A stretch of 64,000 nucleotides of DNA from Membranipora membranacea (Eukaryota; Bryozoa; Gymnolaemata; Cheilostomatida; Membraniporidae): positions 19,654,001 through 19,718,000 of the forward strand of contig OU612072.1 of NCBI GenBank assembly GCA_914767715.1, in the 5' to 3' direction. This document shows, one piece after another, positions 46,684-57,889 of this stretch. The notes under the pieces were generated by a model, which worked only from the letters and a program-made list of their open reading frames with translations, made no database searches and was not told the origin of the DNA. The position numbers and the translations under genes were made by a program. How positions within the stretch are numbered: the first letter of the stretch is position 1; each line of letters opens with the position of its first letter.

Positions 46684-47536
46684 CTACATACAAAAAAGAT
46701 CATGTTAAAAATATTAACAGCTGTAATGGGAATTAACCATACCGGTAAGATAAAGGTCTGGAGGGTTATTTTGGCCTGCCTGTCTCTGAAAATGTGATAT
46801 CATCAGATAATCACTTTTCACTTGTGACAACATTATTTTGATCATGTATATCAGACACACAATAGTATTCAAGTATGCTAAAGTTTAATTGATAGGATAA
46901 AAAAAAAAGTTTTTTCCTCAAATGTACACTCTACATTTAGAGTGGGCTCAGGAGCATTGGTTTCAGTTGAACCAGACATGACATTGTCACATACACTGTA
47001 TGTGACACGCCTAGGTGCATGACTCTACATGAAGTTAGGCATTGTATATTGCACTGTCATGGTTGCCATGGTCTTAATCTGATTAATTGTTATACTCTTC
47101 CGCATTTACTTCCATTTTTTGCACATTTAATTACCATCTAAATGCGGAGGTTGGCCATCAAATAAATGACGTATCATCCCACCTGTTTCTATTTTTACGA
47201 CCTATTTATACAGGTCAGTATAAAGAACAGTGGTTTTTGCTCTGAAGATTCAGTTACAACTTGGCGTTGCAATTTATCAGTTGCCTGGGGCATTTGCCCC
47301 AGGGTGTAGTTCAGTAATAAAATCATCAAACTGCCGAAAAACTGCATTCAGTATTATAAAGTAATCTCATATGAACTCTGCCAGCAGTGAACTGTCGTGA
47401 TCTTTCTCGATCCGACAACATTATGGGTAGGCCCTATGTGTATTGCTCAATGTAGAGGTTTGTTTGTACGCTAAGCATTCAGTTTTGTTGACAAAAGATC
47501 ATGTTAAGTTAAATTTTCTTCCTTCATTAGCGATTA
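46684..47536. other. DUF6589 intron sequence left of Harbinger-2
   Basis: AT-rich with an A-run near 46900. No ORF or repeat structure worth calling. With 52758-52874 it forms the intron that received the Harbinger-2 insertion. Confidence 0.45.
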
Positions 47537-47559
47537 AGGGCAGAGCACACTATAACGTA
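47537..47559 (+). repeat. Harbinger-2 left terminal inverted repeat
   Basis: AGGGCAGAGCACACTATAAC then GTA, directly after TTA. Identical over 23 bp to the reverse complement of the right end. Confidence 0.93.
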
Positions 47560-47838
47560 TCGTAGGCTGTAGCACGTAATAGTTACGGCGTGCATCAGTA
47601 ATCCGTAACGCACTGATGAACACACTTCAACGTTTCCCGGCGTAATGAAATGTGTTTACAAACACAATGCATGTGCATGTTAACCAATCAAATGCTTTGT
47701 TGTGAAACACAGTGTCCTTGACATTCTTGTGTCCTTGACATTTTCATCATTATATCATCATTTCCCACCAAAACAAAACACTATAGAAGCAATTTTACAA
47801 GAATATTAAGTTGACAGTCAGCAGATTACAACCACATC

Positions 47839-50015
47839 ATGAACAGAGAGAGGAGAATTAGATTACTGACACTAGGGCATCTTTATCTAAAAGCCCAGAG
47901 AAGAAATAGAGTGGGAAAGAGAAGGTACTGGGTTCATCCAGTCAACAGACAGAGACAAACATTAGGGGCATGGAACACCTGTCTGAGTGAAATGAGAAGC
48001 TCTTTCCCTGAAAAACATAGGCAAGCATTTAGAATGGACATTGAGTGCTTCAATGAGCTGCTAGGCCATGTGCAGGAAAGCATAGTGAAAAAGGACACAT
48101 TCTTCAGGAAGGCTATATCTGCTGAGCAGAGACTAGGTGTGACACTGTATTATTTAGCCACTGGAGACAGCTTCTCAACTCTAGCCCTCCTATTTAGACT
48201 TGGTACTTCTACTATTAGAGAGATTGTGTTCAAGACATCCAAGGCCCTGTGGGAGTGTCTAAGAAGCATATATTTAGCCACTCCCAGCACACCAGATGAG
48301 TGGAAAAAGATATCTCAGGAGTTCGAAAGAACATGGAACTTTCCTCACTGCCTAGGTGCTATTGACGGAAAGCACTGCTCGATACAATGCCCTCCGAACT
48401 CAGGCTCACAATACTTCAATTATAAGAAGTTCTTCAGTGTGGTGCTGCTTGGAGTATGTGATGCCAACTACAGATTTGTATATGTGGATGTCGGCACGTC
48501 AGGAAGGTGGTCAGATGGTGGAACATTTGATAACTGTAGCCTCAATGAAGCTGTGAAGGGGAACACGCTGAATATACCGGCTGACATTCCGCTACCAGGT
48601 ATAAACTTGTGATTTTTATGAAGAGTTTCAGTTTTGATAAAAAAGATAACATCAACATAAGGGACGGGTAATATCACCCTTTGAAATATATATACAATGC
48701 CATGTGACCAAAAAATTGTGTTTTAGTTAGAGCTGCATAATGGCTCGATATAGCACACACTCGTAGACATGTGCATCGGACTGTATCTATGATCATATGA
48801 TAGTTTAGTAATATTAGGGATTGACATACGGCTTAATATAGTAAATTTGAATTGATGTCACCTCAATTGAAATTGATGATGTACACAAAAAACTCAGAGA
48901 ACTATGAGAAGCAGGCTTGTCAGGGCAGGGACCAGCCTGGTCTGATTGAGTTATCCGATAAGAGGCGATATCAGGTCTTGATTTCCAGGTAAACTCTGCA
49001 TGCATTTCTGTAACAATGAGCTTGATTTATTTTATAGGATCAGATGGTAACGAAGGATCTCCATATACCTTCATTGGTGATGAAGCATTCCCCCTGAAGA
49101 CCTGGCTGATGAGACCAATTCCTTGACAGTCCGCCAAAGAGCACAATCAGAAGGTGTACAACTATAGACTGAGTAGAGCCAGGAGAACAATAGAGAATAC
49201 TTTTGGTATCATGGTGGCTCGATGGAGAGTACTCAAAAGGTATTATTATCATTATCAGGTTTTTGTTTAACTAAGCAACATCAACGAGCTTGATTTTTAA
49301 AACTTTCTATTAGATATTGCTGACTGAACTCCAAATGACTTTTTAATGTCTTTGCCTATCCCTTGATAATAAACATTAAATTCTAAGCGTACATAAACAT
49401 GATAATGAAAATTAGTCCTACGGGAGAAAATTGGCCGCTAATTATGCTATTTGCAATCATTGAAAGAAGTGAAATTAGCTGCAAGCCAACAGTTATTCTG
49501 CATCATAAGCCCCCATCTCAGCTGACTGAGATTGGTGCTGACTAACATGAAGTCACCCAATACTTAGTTAAACTAAACTCTAGCTAATAATTTCTCCTAA
49601 AAAAAGGATAGTGTATATGATTATGCTCCTGCAATAACCTGTTTAGTAAGCAGATAGATTGATTATTGTCCGTCATGCTAGTATACCAAACTTTCTCATA
49701 TGTTGCAGGTCTCTACACATGTCAATAGACCACGCAAACGATGTAATATTAGCCTGCTGTGTGCTGCACAACTACATGAGGGAGAAGTCGCCACAGATGT
49801 ATGCACCTCCAGGCTTCGCTGACAGCCTTGACCCTAATGGAGACGTTGTTGAGGGTGCGTGGCGAGCAGAGCATCCCTTGCAGCCCAACAATGTGAGAGG
49901 ATGCCCACGTCGACCAACTCGGACAGCTACTGATGTTAGGGATAGACTGGTTAGGTACTTCAGTGGTGCTGGATCTCTGCCATGGCAAGATGCCTATGTC
50001 AGACGGACAAGATAG
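47839..50015 (+). pseudogene. PIF/Harbinger transposase of Harbinger-2, one nonsense codon
   Basis: Three exons in phase: 47839-48598 (ends CCAG|GTATAA), 49038-49239 (after TTTATAG, ends AAAAG|GTATTA) and 49709-50015 (after TGTTGCAG). They total 422 codons, matching the length of the Harbinger-1 protein. ATG 47839 starts a basic N-terminus. Catalytic blocks present: GAIDGKHCSIQCP, VDVGTSGRWSDGGTF, FIGDEAFPLKTWLMRP and [17 protein letters not shown] with the Glu. An in-frame TGA at 49124-49126 follows WLMRPIP. It cuts the protein before the conserved Glu, so the copy is dead unless read through. All other codons and splice sites are preserved, suggesting fairly recent inactivation. Confidence 0.9.
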
Positions 50016-50605
50016 ACATTGACACTAGTTGACTGATTTGGCAAAACGATCACATATGGAAAAGAGCTCTCAATTAAATGTTATGTAATGTCATATAGTT
50101 TGTACAAATGCTATTTTCAAAACTAATAGAGTATTTTATCCATTTTAACTAAACGAGTTGATAGATTTCTTTCGATAAATTTTTTTATCTATATCTATTT
50201 CCAGAGGTGGCGAGGGATATATATACAATTTACAAGAAATATTGTATGATACGAAATTGAGATATTTTTGGTATGATTTAAAAGTTTAATTATTCAACGG
50301 AACAAAAAATTTTGAGGTTTGGTAAAAATTTTGGTATTTTTATATATATATATATATATTATGAAGTAAGGATATATACAATTACAAGAAAAAAATAGTG
50401 TATGATTAAAAATAAGTATGATTAAAAATACTTGTATGGTAAGAGTATGACAATGCAAGGTATGATTTGAGGTTGAGATTGAGTTGAGATTCGGTAAGTG
50501 CAGTAATGTGTAAAATGTGTAAGGTAAAGTAACTACAAAACGGAGTTGATTGACAGCGATATGGACATCTAAAATTTTATGTGTTAAAATATGGATATGA
50601 TGAGG

Positions 50606-52486
50606 TTACGTTAAGAGATTTAGTGACTGCATATATAAGCCTGAGCTAGATGACTGGCTCTGGTTTGGATTTACTGGGGGATTAAACCTTCGATCGAAGA
50701 TGACCTGTCTTATCTCTTTCATAACGACCGCACGTTCATATGGATCACTGAATAAAGTCACATGCCCAGCTATCTCTTCACCAAAACTTACACACTCTTC
50801 AGGTTTTCTTTCTGTGGCCTTCTCTCTTTCCTCAATACATAATTCCAGCTCCCTGGCTAGAAGCTTTTCAATATGGCCCTCATCAGTTGTCTTGGTCTTC
50901 TTTGTTTGCGGCGTCGAGAACTGAGGATTTATTCTTTTGCCAGGAGTTTTTGCAAAGGTCTCTACATGTGAGCCTGCTGAGGAGGGAGGGCGGGGAAACT
51001 CATCATCAGAAAAAATGCACGCTGCTGATGCTGGTGACTTTGGCTCCATGAACACAGCAGCTGCACTCTCTGTTCCAACCATACTGTTCTCCTTTTCCTG
51101 TCCGACTATACTAGATGTTGAGCTCAGGTTAGATGTAGTGCTACAAAACATACACAAGAAATTTTACAGTGATGGTTTTCTGAAGGCTTCAAGTATCATG
51201 TCATTGTATGAATAAATTTAGCTTGTGCTTTACAAATGCTTGTTATGAATATTTTAAGGTGTTAAACCAGGAAGCTTGTTCAAGACCTACTGGTTAAACC
51301 CTATATGAGATTATCATTAATATATAAAATAATGTTGATGGTCTGATTACTGAATTCAATCAGGTTATAGTGCACTTAAATTGGTTATCATGATCGAAAG
51401 CTGCAATTAAGCAGAGTATGATTGTCATTGTAAGTGCTCAGACTCCAAATGGTTGATTAAGCTGTCATTTATCACCCTGAACCAAAGGGGATTTAAGTAT
51501 CTAACGACATAAGGATAAAAGTTTACAATTTTAGATATGAAAATATTTACCTCCCCCTGCTCAAATATGGGTTTAGCCATTGCAGTACATTGCAGTACAT
51601 GAAGTCTGGTGCCTAAGAGGCTCCAGCTCCTGACCGTGTGATCTCCTCGTGTGCTTTCTTCTTACGGACATACTGGTCTCTCACATATCGCCACTTCTGT
51701 TTCACTGTTTTACCTGAAAGTAGAAAGTCAATGTCAGAATGTTCAATCAGTGATGAAAAAAGAATAAAGTTCACCATCAATTTTTAGTAAGTCAAACGTC
51801 TTAAGTCATCGTCTCTCTGTCACATTGTGAGGCATTTGATAGTGTGTAGTATCAGCATTGCATTTGTACACAGCAGAGCTGAGCAGTAAAATTACTATAA
51901 TTCAAACCCAATTTATACAATTAGCATGCTCTCATATCCTACCCTCCCTAGTCAAACCATTCTGTCTCATTGTCACATTGTGAGGCATTTGATATTGTCT
52001 AGTCTAGTCTAGTATCAGCATTGCATTTGTTTGGGCTATGAGTACTTCATGGTTTAAGAATTATACAGCATATTTGTACACAACAGAGCTGAGCACTAAA
52101 ATTACTATAATTCAAACCCAGTTTACATAAATAGTATACCCTCACATAACAATAATTTCTTCTGAAATGTTCAATTGGTATGAGTGTGTATGATGTTATC
52201 TGAGTCAATGAGTAAAAGTCTTTTACTCCTTGTCTGAGTTATGACCATCAAGGATATAGAAATAATGTAGAGAAGGTGTGATTCTAGCTGATTCTAGTGA
52301 CTCTGCTAGAACAGCTACTCTGAGAGAGTACATACCAGGCTCAGCATCAGTCAGCTCAAGCTTCCCAGCAATCTCATTCCAAGCATTCCTCTTCATAATC
52401 TCATCCTTGTACAGCTTTGATTTCATGTTATACAGGCATTCATGGTCTCTGACCAACTCAATAAGTTTCTCAACATCAAGAGACAT
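50606..52486 (-). pseudogene. MADF-type DNA-binding protein of Harbinger-2, one nonsense codon
   Basis: Three minus-strand exons in phase: 52486-52336 (ATG 52486; LDVEKLIELVRDHECLYNMK, RNAWNEIAGKLELTDAEPG), 51713-51551 (KTVKQKWRYVRDQYVRKKKA, RSGAGAS, then FMYCNVLQWLNPYLSR) and 51140-50606 (Ser-rich linker, charged helix ARELELCIEEREKATE, tail). Together they give about 282 codons. Exons 1 and 2 make a complete MADF fold. TAG at 51613-51615 interrupts it after RSGAGAS, where Lys is usual in related proteins, a single-base change. The final exon has a BESS-like C-terminal helix (ERAVVMKEIRQVIFDRRF). It is convergent with the nuclease gene, with 590 bp between stop codons. Confidence 0.85.
51822..52132 (+). 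repeat. Duplicated segment in the first MADF intron of Harbinger-2
   Basis: GTCACATTGTGAGGCATTTG, AGTATCAGCATTGCATTTGT and TACTATAATTCAAACCCA occur twice (51.82-51.93 kb and 51.97-52.13 kb). The second copy has an extra insertion of about 45 bp. It is a simple tandem duplication with later divergence. Confidence 0.75.
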
Positions 52487-52731
52487 TATCAATATATTCT
52501 TTGGAAGTTCTGCTCAAAATTTACTAGTCACTAACTTAATTTATTCTATCTGCTTTCCCGCTGAAATGACTTAATCCAGTCAGTCAATCACGTGGTATAA
52601 ATTGACCAATGACACTCCGACGCTTGCGTCGTCAACCCACTAGTCATGGGAATGATGCGTTTCAACGATGCGGAGCTTATCCGGTCATTGACCTCTTTCC
52701 GCAAAGCAATTGCGCTTACGTTACGTGTGAT

Positions 52732-52754
52732 TACGTTATAGTGTGCTCTGCCCT
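52732..52754 (-). repeat. Harbinger-2 right terminal inverted repeat
   Basis: TACGTTATAGTGTGCTCTGC then CCT, directly followed by the TTA target duplication. Confidence 0.93.
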
Positions 52755-52874
52755 TTAGTCTATGCTATATGTCCACCATACACATCCGTAGTATCAAATG
52801 GAGTTTAATAGTTGGCCAAAACCTGAAATTTCATGGTCAAAATAGCTTGATTAAAGATTGTAACTGTAACTCAC

Positions 52875-53830
52875 AATTTCCGTCCTCTGTTGTTTACAAC
52901 GGAACCAAACGCCCTTGCCACAGCTCTGGCAGCCAGTCCACCTGTCACGTTTTCATCAAACTCTCGCTTGATAACATCTAATACCCGCGATCTTGGAACC
53001 GTGCTGTCTGTCCGATGCCTGAATCTTGACTGCAGGAAAACCTTGAATAAAGATACAGTAATAATGTGTAACAATACTCAAAGGAACATGGACCAATCAT
53101 TGAGGCCATAAAATATTTGGTACTTTTCTCGACTGCACCATCCATCACATCCATCACAAGTGTGCGTGGAGTTTATACGCCAAACCCCTAACATCTATCA
53201 CAGTTTTTAATATTGAAATGAATCCGAAATGCTGAATTGAATATTTAAGTTTGATAAATCATTGGCGAGTGAACTGCATTACAAAGTCTAGCTGCTTGCA
53301 TAGCCTTACTATTAAATTTATTTGTAGTTAGTAAGTAGCAGTAAGCAAGTAGTAGGTATAAGTCTATGGTTGATACTAACTAAAATTTCTATCCCTTAAC
53401 AGCTTAAATTCCCCAATGGTAGGGGATCAACGGCCGACAAGTAATCAATTACATCTCTGTAAAATGGTCATTATTGAAGAGATGTGAGCTTGTAGCCTAT
53501 GGATTTTTTACATATGTCACATTGTTCCACCAACATTCTATGAGTTTCATGGTTCCCGCTAGTTTAAGTGCTCAGCATACAAGGCTACATCCTTCCGTAT
53601 GAATCTGCAGTCTGAGTACTTAGACTAGGACTAGGAAGGAAGGGTGAATGCTGCTACAAATTGCAATGTTGAACAAACTAAACCATAGGCATTGAAGTGA
53701 GTTCACAATTCTACTTACAACTAGAGCGGCCAGCTTAGTGTGTTTTTGATGAGGGCTCTCTCCCGATGAACCAGCAACAGTGCGTTTAACACCTCTGGGT
53801 ATTTTTGATGGACTTTTCTCAAGAATCCGC
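52875..53830 (-). CDS. DUF6589 gene, 5' exons beyond the Harbinger-2 insertion
   Basis: Two minus-strand exons: 53830-53719 (GCAG before it, GTT|GTAAGT after it; basic, KSPSKIPRGVKRTVAG) and 53041-52875 (ends AAATT|GTGAGT). The second encodes VPRSRVLDVIKREFDENVTG and LAARAVARAFGSVVNNRGRK, probably a small helical DNA-binding-like domain, perhaps RFX-like (weak). Its trailing TT joins with the first base of the exon at 46683 to make Leu before the ATG of that exon, exactly in phase. I therefore infer one gene whose intron (46684-52874) now contains Harbinger-2. The true start lies further upstream and was not found. The whole protein would be about 880 residues. Confidence 0.6.
53559..53628. 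repeat. Foldback MITE family, short copy (DUF6589 5' intron)
   Basis: CTAGTTTAAGTGCTCAGCAT on the left and CAGTCTGAGTACTTAGACTA on the right, with a diverged centre. Located in the intron 53042-53718. Confidence 0.7.
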
Positions 53831-54107
53831 CTGCATTGGAGTAGAAATAAGAACAAACTCTGTTAATTTAGCTGTTGATCATATGCAGTTGTTCAAAGAG
53901 TTCTACTTGTGTAATCAAGGAGTAATGATGGTGTAATGATCTCGGTAAAAACTTCCAGAATTTTACTGACTGACCTGACTAGGTTTTGCAGTAGGGCTAA
54001 ATATACCAGTGCAAGTGTAAAAACTAGGTTATCCAAGGAGTTAAAAGACTTCTTGAATCAATTCCCGAACAATTAGGTAGGCTAAACCTTGGCTAGTATG
54101 CCGCACA

Positions 54108-54429
54108 GCATAAGGCCACGTGACTTTGATATAGCCTGTGATTTTTGTCAGTGGGTGGGGGTGGGAGGGGGAACCATCAATGTAATCTCATGATCCTTTT
54201 TCGATGTTTTTTTTTTCAATTTTGTGTGGGTATCTATATATATCTATGTCTATGTATGTCTATGTATGTCTATGTCTTTATATATAGATACCCACACAAA
54301 ACACATCGAAAAAGTATCATGAGATTACATTGATGGTTCCCCCCTATACTCATTCTTCTCTTCTCTTCTCGCCCACCCCCACCCACTGACAAAAATCACA
54401 GGCTATATCAAAGTCACGTGGCCTTATGC
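54108..54429. mobile_element. Long foldback (palindromic) element, about 320 bp
   Basis: The left arm GCATAAGGCCACGTGACTTT then GATATAGCC is mirrored at the right end as GGCTATATCAAAGTCACGTG then GCCTTATGC. Inner arms CATCAATGTAATCTCATGAT and GTGTGGGTATCTATATATA are also mirrored. The centre is a TCTATGTATG repeat. A GGTGGGGGTGGGAGGGGG tract in one arm pairs only partly. No target duplication is clear. Confidence 0.8.
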
Positions 54430-54611
54430 CGTATAGTCTATGAAAAATCTACGGCGTAGATTTTTCATAGCTTAAGTTAAGCTTAAAGTTGGAAATTTAA
54501 TGTCTTGGGATGTCTTCCTCTCGATGCTAGATTGATATTGATGCCAATAAATTAGTAGAGTTCTGAAGTGAAGGGGTGTTTTGATCATCCACCGACTAGT
54601 GAGGTTAGGTA

Positions 54612-54678
54612 ACACAGACCACAGGGCCTCCCAAGGCAGCCCCTTCTGCTTGCCCTAGGAGGCCCTGTGACACAGACC
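54612..54678. mobile_element. 49-bp insertion with terminal inverted repeats and 9-bp direct flanks
   Basis: ACACAGACC occurs at 54612-54620 and 54670-54678, on each side of a 49-bp segment that starts ACAGGGCCTCC and ends GGAGGCCCTGTG. The CAGGGCC ends and the 8-9 bp duplication resemble hAT elements. It could be an internally deleted hAT relic or a chance duplication. Confidence 0.5.
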
Positions 54679-55387
54679 AAGGAGTTGTATTGTACATATC
54701 CTATTTATGGTGGAAGTTCTGCGTTTTAAAACCAAATTAAATGTAATAAATATAATAGTGTAAATCACAGATTGATTTATAATGTATTAAAATCAGTGGT
54801 GTAAATACTATAAAATACTAATAAAATCAATTGATAATCAATCACAATCAGTGAGTGTGTGAAATTCAAGTAACCCTACTAAATTAATGATGTAATACCA
54901 GGAGTAACAGCGTTACTCCTTGGTAATACTTACTATCTTATGTAAATAGGTGAGCAGGTACTGACCGGTTTATGAGTTCAAGCTGTTGCTGCTCCATCAG
55001 TTGAGTTAGCCAAGTAAGTTAGTTTGGTGGAGGAAAAAAGCTGTCTACTAAAACTAAAACATGCAACTAAGGCTTTTCCAAGAAGTTATACTATATGTTA
55101 TAGCAGGGAGAATGGTTATAGCCACTGTTAAAGCCACATCCATGTGTACTTATCAAAGAATATGTTACTGTCTGGTATAACTGTAGTCCATATAGCAATC
55201 ATTATCTTTGCATGGCTGAGTGAACTCAAAAATAACCTAAGTTCTACCACATCAGCTTGCTGCAAGTTACATGTGCTTTAGGCTATTTTTATTTTTCAGA
55301 GTTGTGCTCTCTTGGTGATTTTGTGAAATCGAGGAGGCAACTCTGAATTGTGAGCCTGTTGAGATAATAGGTTTTTGCTCAGACGGA

Positions 55388-55456
55388 GAAGGGGAGAGGA
55401 GTTTGATAGCTTGCGCAAGTAACTCCCTGCGCCTTGGAGTCTGAGCACTTAGACTA
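55388..55456. repeat. Foldback MITE family, right arm only
   Basis: GAGTTTGATAGCTTGCGCAA, GTAACTCCCTGCGCCTTGGA, then GTCTGAGCACTTAGACTAG. The left arm is missing. Smaller traces of the same family occur at 42547-42580, 44493-44520 and 51430-51450 (the last inside Harbinger-2). Confidence 0.75.
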
Positions 55457-57889
55457 GGTTGTTGGTAATGGATATCAATGATCTCAGGCACAGATATTAT
55501 TCACCACGCCATTTCAGACCAGCCCAACCAAGTTATCATCAGAAACCTTATCATTCTTGCCCACTAGTCCCAGTGATGCTGCCGCTGTACTTGAAAATTG
55601 TGCATCAATATTTTGAACAGGCAATGGGTAATGATTCTTAGGAGAGCTCACACACAAGACGAGCTCATTAATCAGCTCTTAATGGCTAGCAACTTATTGT
55701 GCAAGAGAGAGTATTTATCTCATTATATTTTGTATATCTCACATGAGTGCACAAATGCGAGTTGTGGGATAGAACTTAAAAGTTTTTGGATTAGAGAGTT
55801 GTCTGCCCTCATCTTGCAAGATGATAACTCCAACAACAAGGAAGAAAGAGAAATTATTAAAAAACTGCCAAGTCCCCTTTCTTGAGTAAAGACAACTTAT
55901 GAATCAACTAGCTGTTGAACTAAATAGACTGATTGTCTCATATTGGTAAGGATGGGCCGTGGTACAAGTTGAACTATCTCAACTCACGTGCTACTGTAGC
56001 AATTAATTTAGTCTGCTTACAAGAAGAGAATTACTAATAGAGGCATGGACATGATTTGTCAGTAGACCAGGAATTTCCATTGGCCAACACTATCTTTCTA
56101 TATCCAATGATGAGATACCTAACAAAGTAGGTCAGTGACCTCTATTTCCAGTCTTGCTAATGAATTTATACTGGGTCAAGGATTGATAGGGGGATTGGAA
56201 AGTGGTATATATAAAGCTTAAATTCATTTGACTGAATGAAGTTGTCTGCACGGGTGTGTAAAATAGACTCCCCCAACTCACCTAAGTGCCACTCACATTA
56301 TTGAACCACTTTTATATACTTTTCATGTGGATTCAAACTCATATAAAAAACGATGGGCTGTATAAATTTGGAATTAATCTGCTCTCAATTTGCTAAAATA
56401 ATTGATTTGACTTTTTACCTGCAAGCTTTTTTTTGGGACTTTGATCAACAATGGAGATATTCAGAAATGCAGAAATTCTCAACTACATAGGAAAATAAGT
56501 TAGTTAATTAGTTAAGTTTGACCATCAATCATTGTCATCACTCTTATTCAATGCCGAGATTATACAAGATTGACATATAATAAATGTTACAATGGTGAGT
56601 AGTACAGATCATGAATAAATTAAAAATTGCCTTCCGCTGGTTAACTCTTGATGGAGTATAGTAACTAAGTGATAGGTAAATTAAGGCAATGGTGTGTATA
56701 CCAAAGAAATAATATATATAGATAGATAGATAGTAGTTAGTAGTTAGTAGTACATGTAAGCCACACTGATTTCGAGATTACACTATTAACATGTGGTCCA
56801 ACACCTCTATTTATTTACCCATTGCTTTACATGCAAACTATGTTGCCTTGTCACATCAATAGGCCTGCTTCAGGTTCTTTCAATTCTTTAACCAGACCAC
56901 TCAAAATGATGGTATGCTCCTAGTCTTCCATATTGGTGACTATGGGTTGAAAATCGGTTGTCAGAATTTTTTAGTGGCCTCATATATAAGACCATTGCAT
57001 TTTGCACACATTTCCGGACTAATTTTCATTAGCCAATCCGTATGCATTGATCTTCCAAAAATGATTTTGCAAAAAGAGTTTCAAACTTTAATTCAATAAA
57101 TTTCCATTGCAAATACACCCGAAAATATTAACAGGGTTCAATATACACTGATAGCAGTGCTTTTGATTTGGCTACAGCCTCATTTGTCATCGGCATACTA
57201 ATCATTTTATTTTGGAGGGAGGATGGGTGCAGCAAGTTGACCTTCACCCAATTACAGGTGTATTACCTAATAGTGACCGGACTGACGGTAACGGGTCTTC
57301 AAAGTTGGTCACATAAGACCTCTGTTGGTACGCTAGCATGGCGCGAAGTTCGGAGGCGATCCATCCATAGCGTGACAGGCCACTGCCATTTGACCATAAG
57401 ACCGTTGCCCTCAAAACTCACTTTTTCAGGCTTTGCTCCCTTATTGGTCTCTAAAATGGTATCTTGCTTAGGTTGCAGCTTACAGATATACAATGTTCAT
57501 GACCATCATTGGCAAAGTCTGCAGCGACGGCTCAGGTTGTCTACAGACATAAGACAGAAGAGATGTTAAGCTAAAGTGTGACGTATACATGTCATTTGGA
57601 AGTAACTTTTCCTTGTCAAGCGGGGAGATAACTTCATATAATGACCAATTGACTGAAGATATAGGTGTTTATTGAGTTATGGGGTGGGGATTTGACCTTC
57701 AAAAATGCATTCAAGGAGACACTCATTAATTCAACACACTTAAATCTAGTTAGAGTCTTATAAAGAAGAAGAGAGAACAAGTCCGGACTTGCCCGACAGG
57801 TGCAAATTCATGTGCTGTAAGCACCAGACGAAGTGTTTTATGAGGTTAAGAGATAGTATAGTCATATTTATTGAGGATTGTGGTGTAAT

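Larger units (their letters stand above)
47537..52754. mobile_element. PIF/Harbinger DNA transposon (Harbinger-2), decayed
   Basis: A 5,218-bp element with perfect 23-bp terminal inverted repeats, AGGGCAGAGCACACTATAAC followed by GTA, and a TTA duplication (47534-47536 and 52755-52757). Subterminal DNA is rich in ACGTAA/TTACG words on both sides. It has the same two-gene convergent layout as Harbinger-1, but the genes are only distantly similar to those of Harbinger-1. Each gene carries one nonsense codon, so this copy cannot encode full proteins, although the perfect ends mean it could still be moved in trans. Confidence 0.95.
53831..57889. other. Mostly non-coding, with foldback insertions
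   Basis: Contains the foldback elements listed separately and a (GATA)n tract near 56720-56735. The ORFs at 55267-55491 (minus), 55598-55885 (plus) and 57168-57569 (plus) have no recognised domain; the first runs through a MITE arm. The first exon of the DUF6589 gene should lie here but I could not identify it. Confidence 0.4.

Noticed and set aside
55267-55491. 74-codon minus-strand ORF considered as the first DUF6589 exon
   Set aside because: Much of it is the right arm of a foldback MITE, and I could not place a splice donor in the right phase.
57168-57569. 133-codon plus-strand ORF
   Set aside because: No recognised domain, no splice context, and the opposite strand is equally open; treated as chance.
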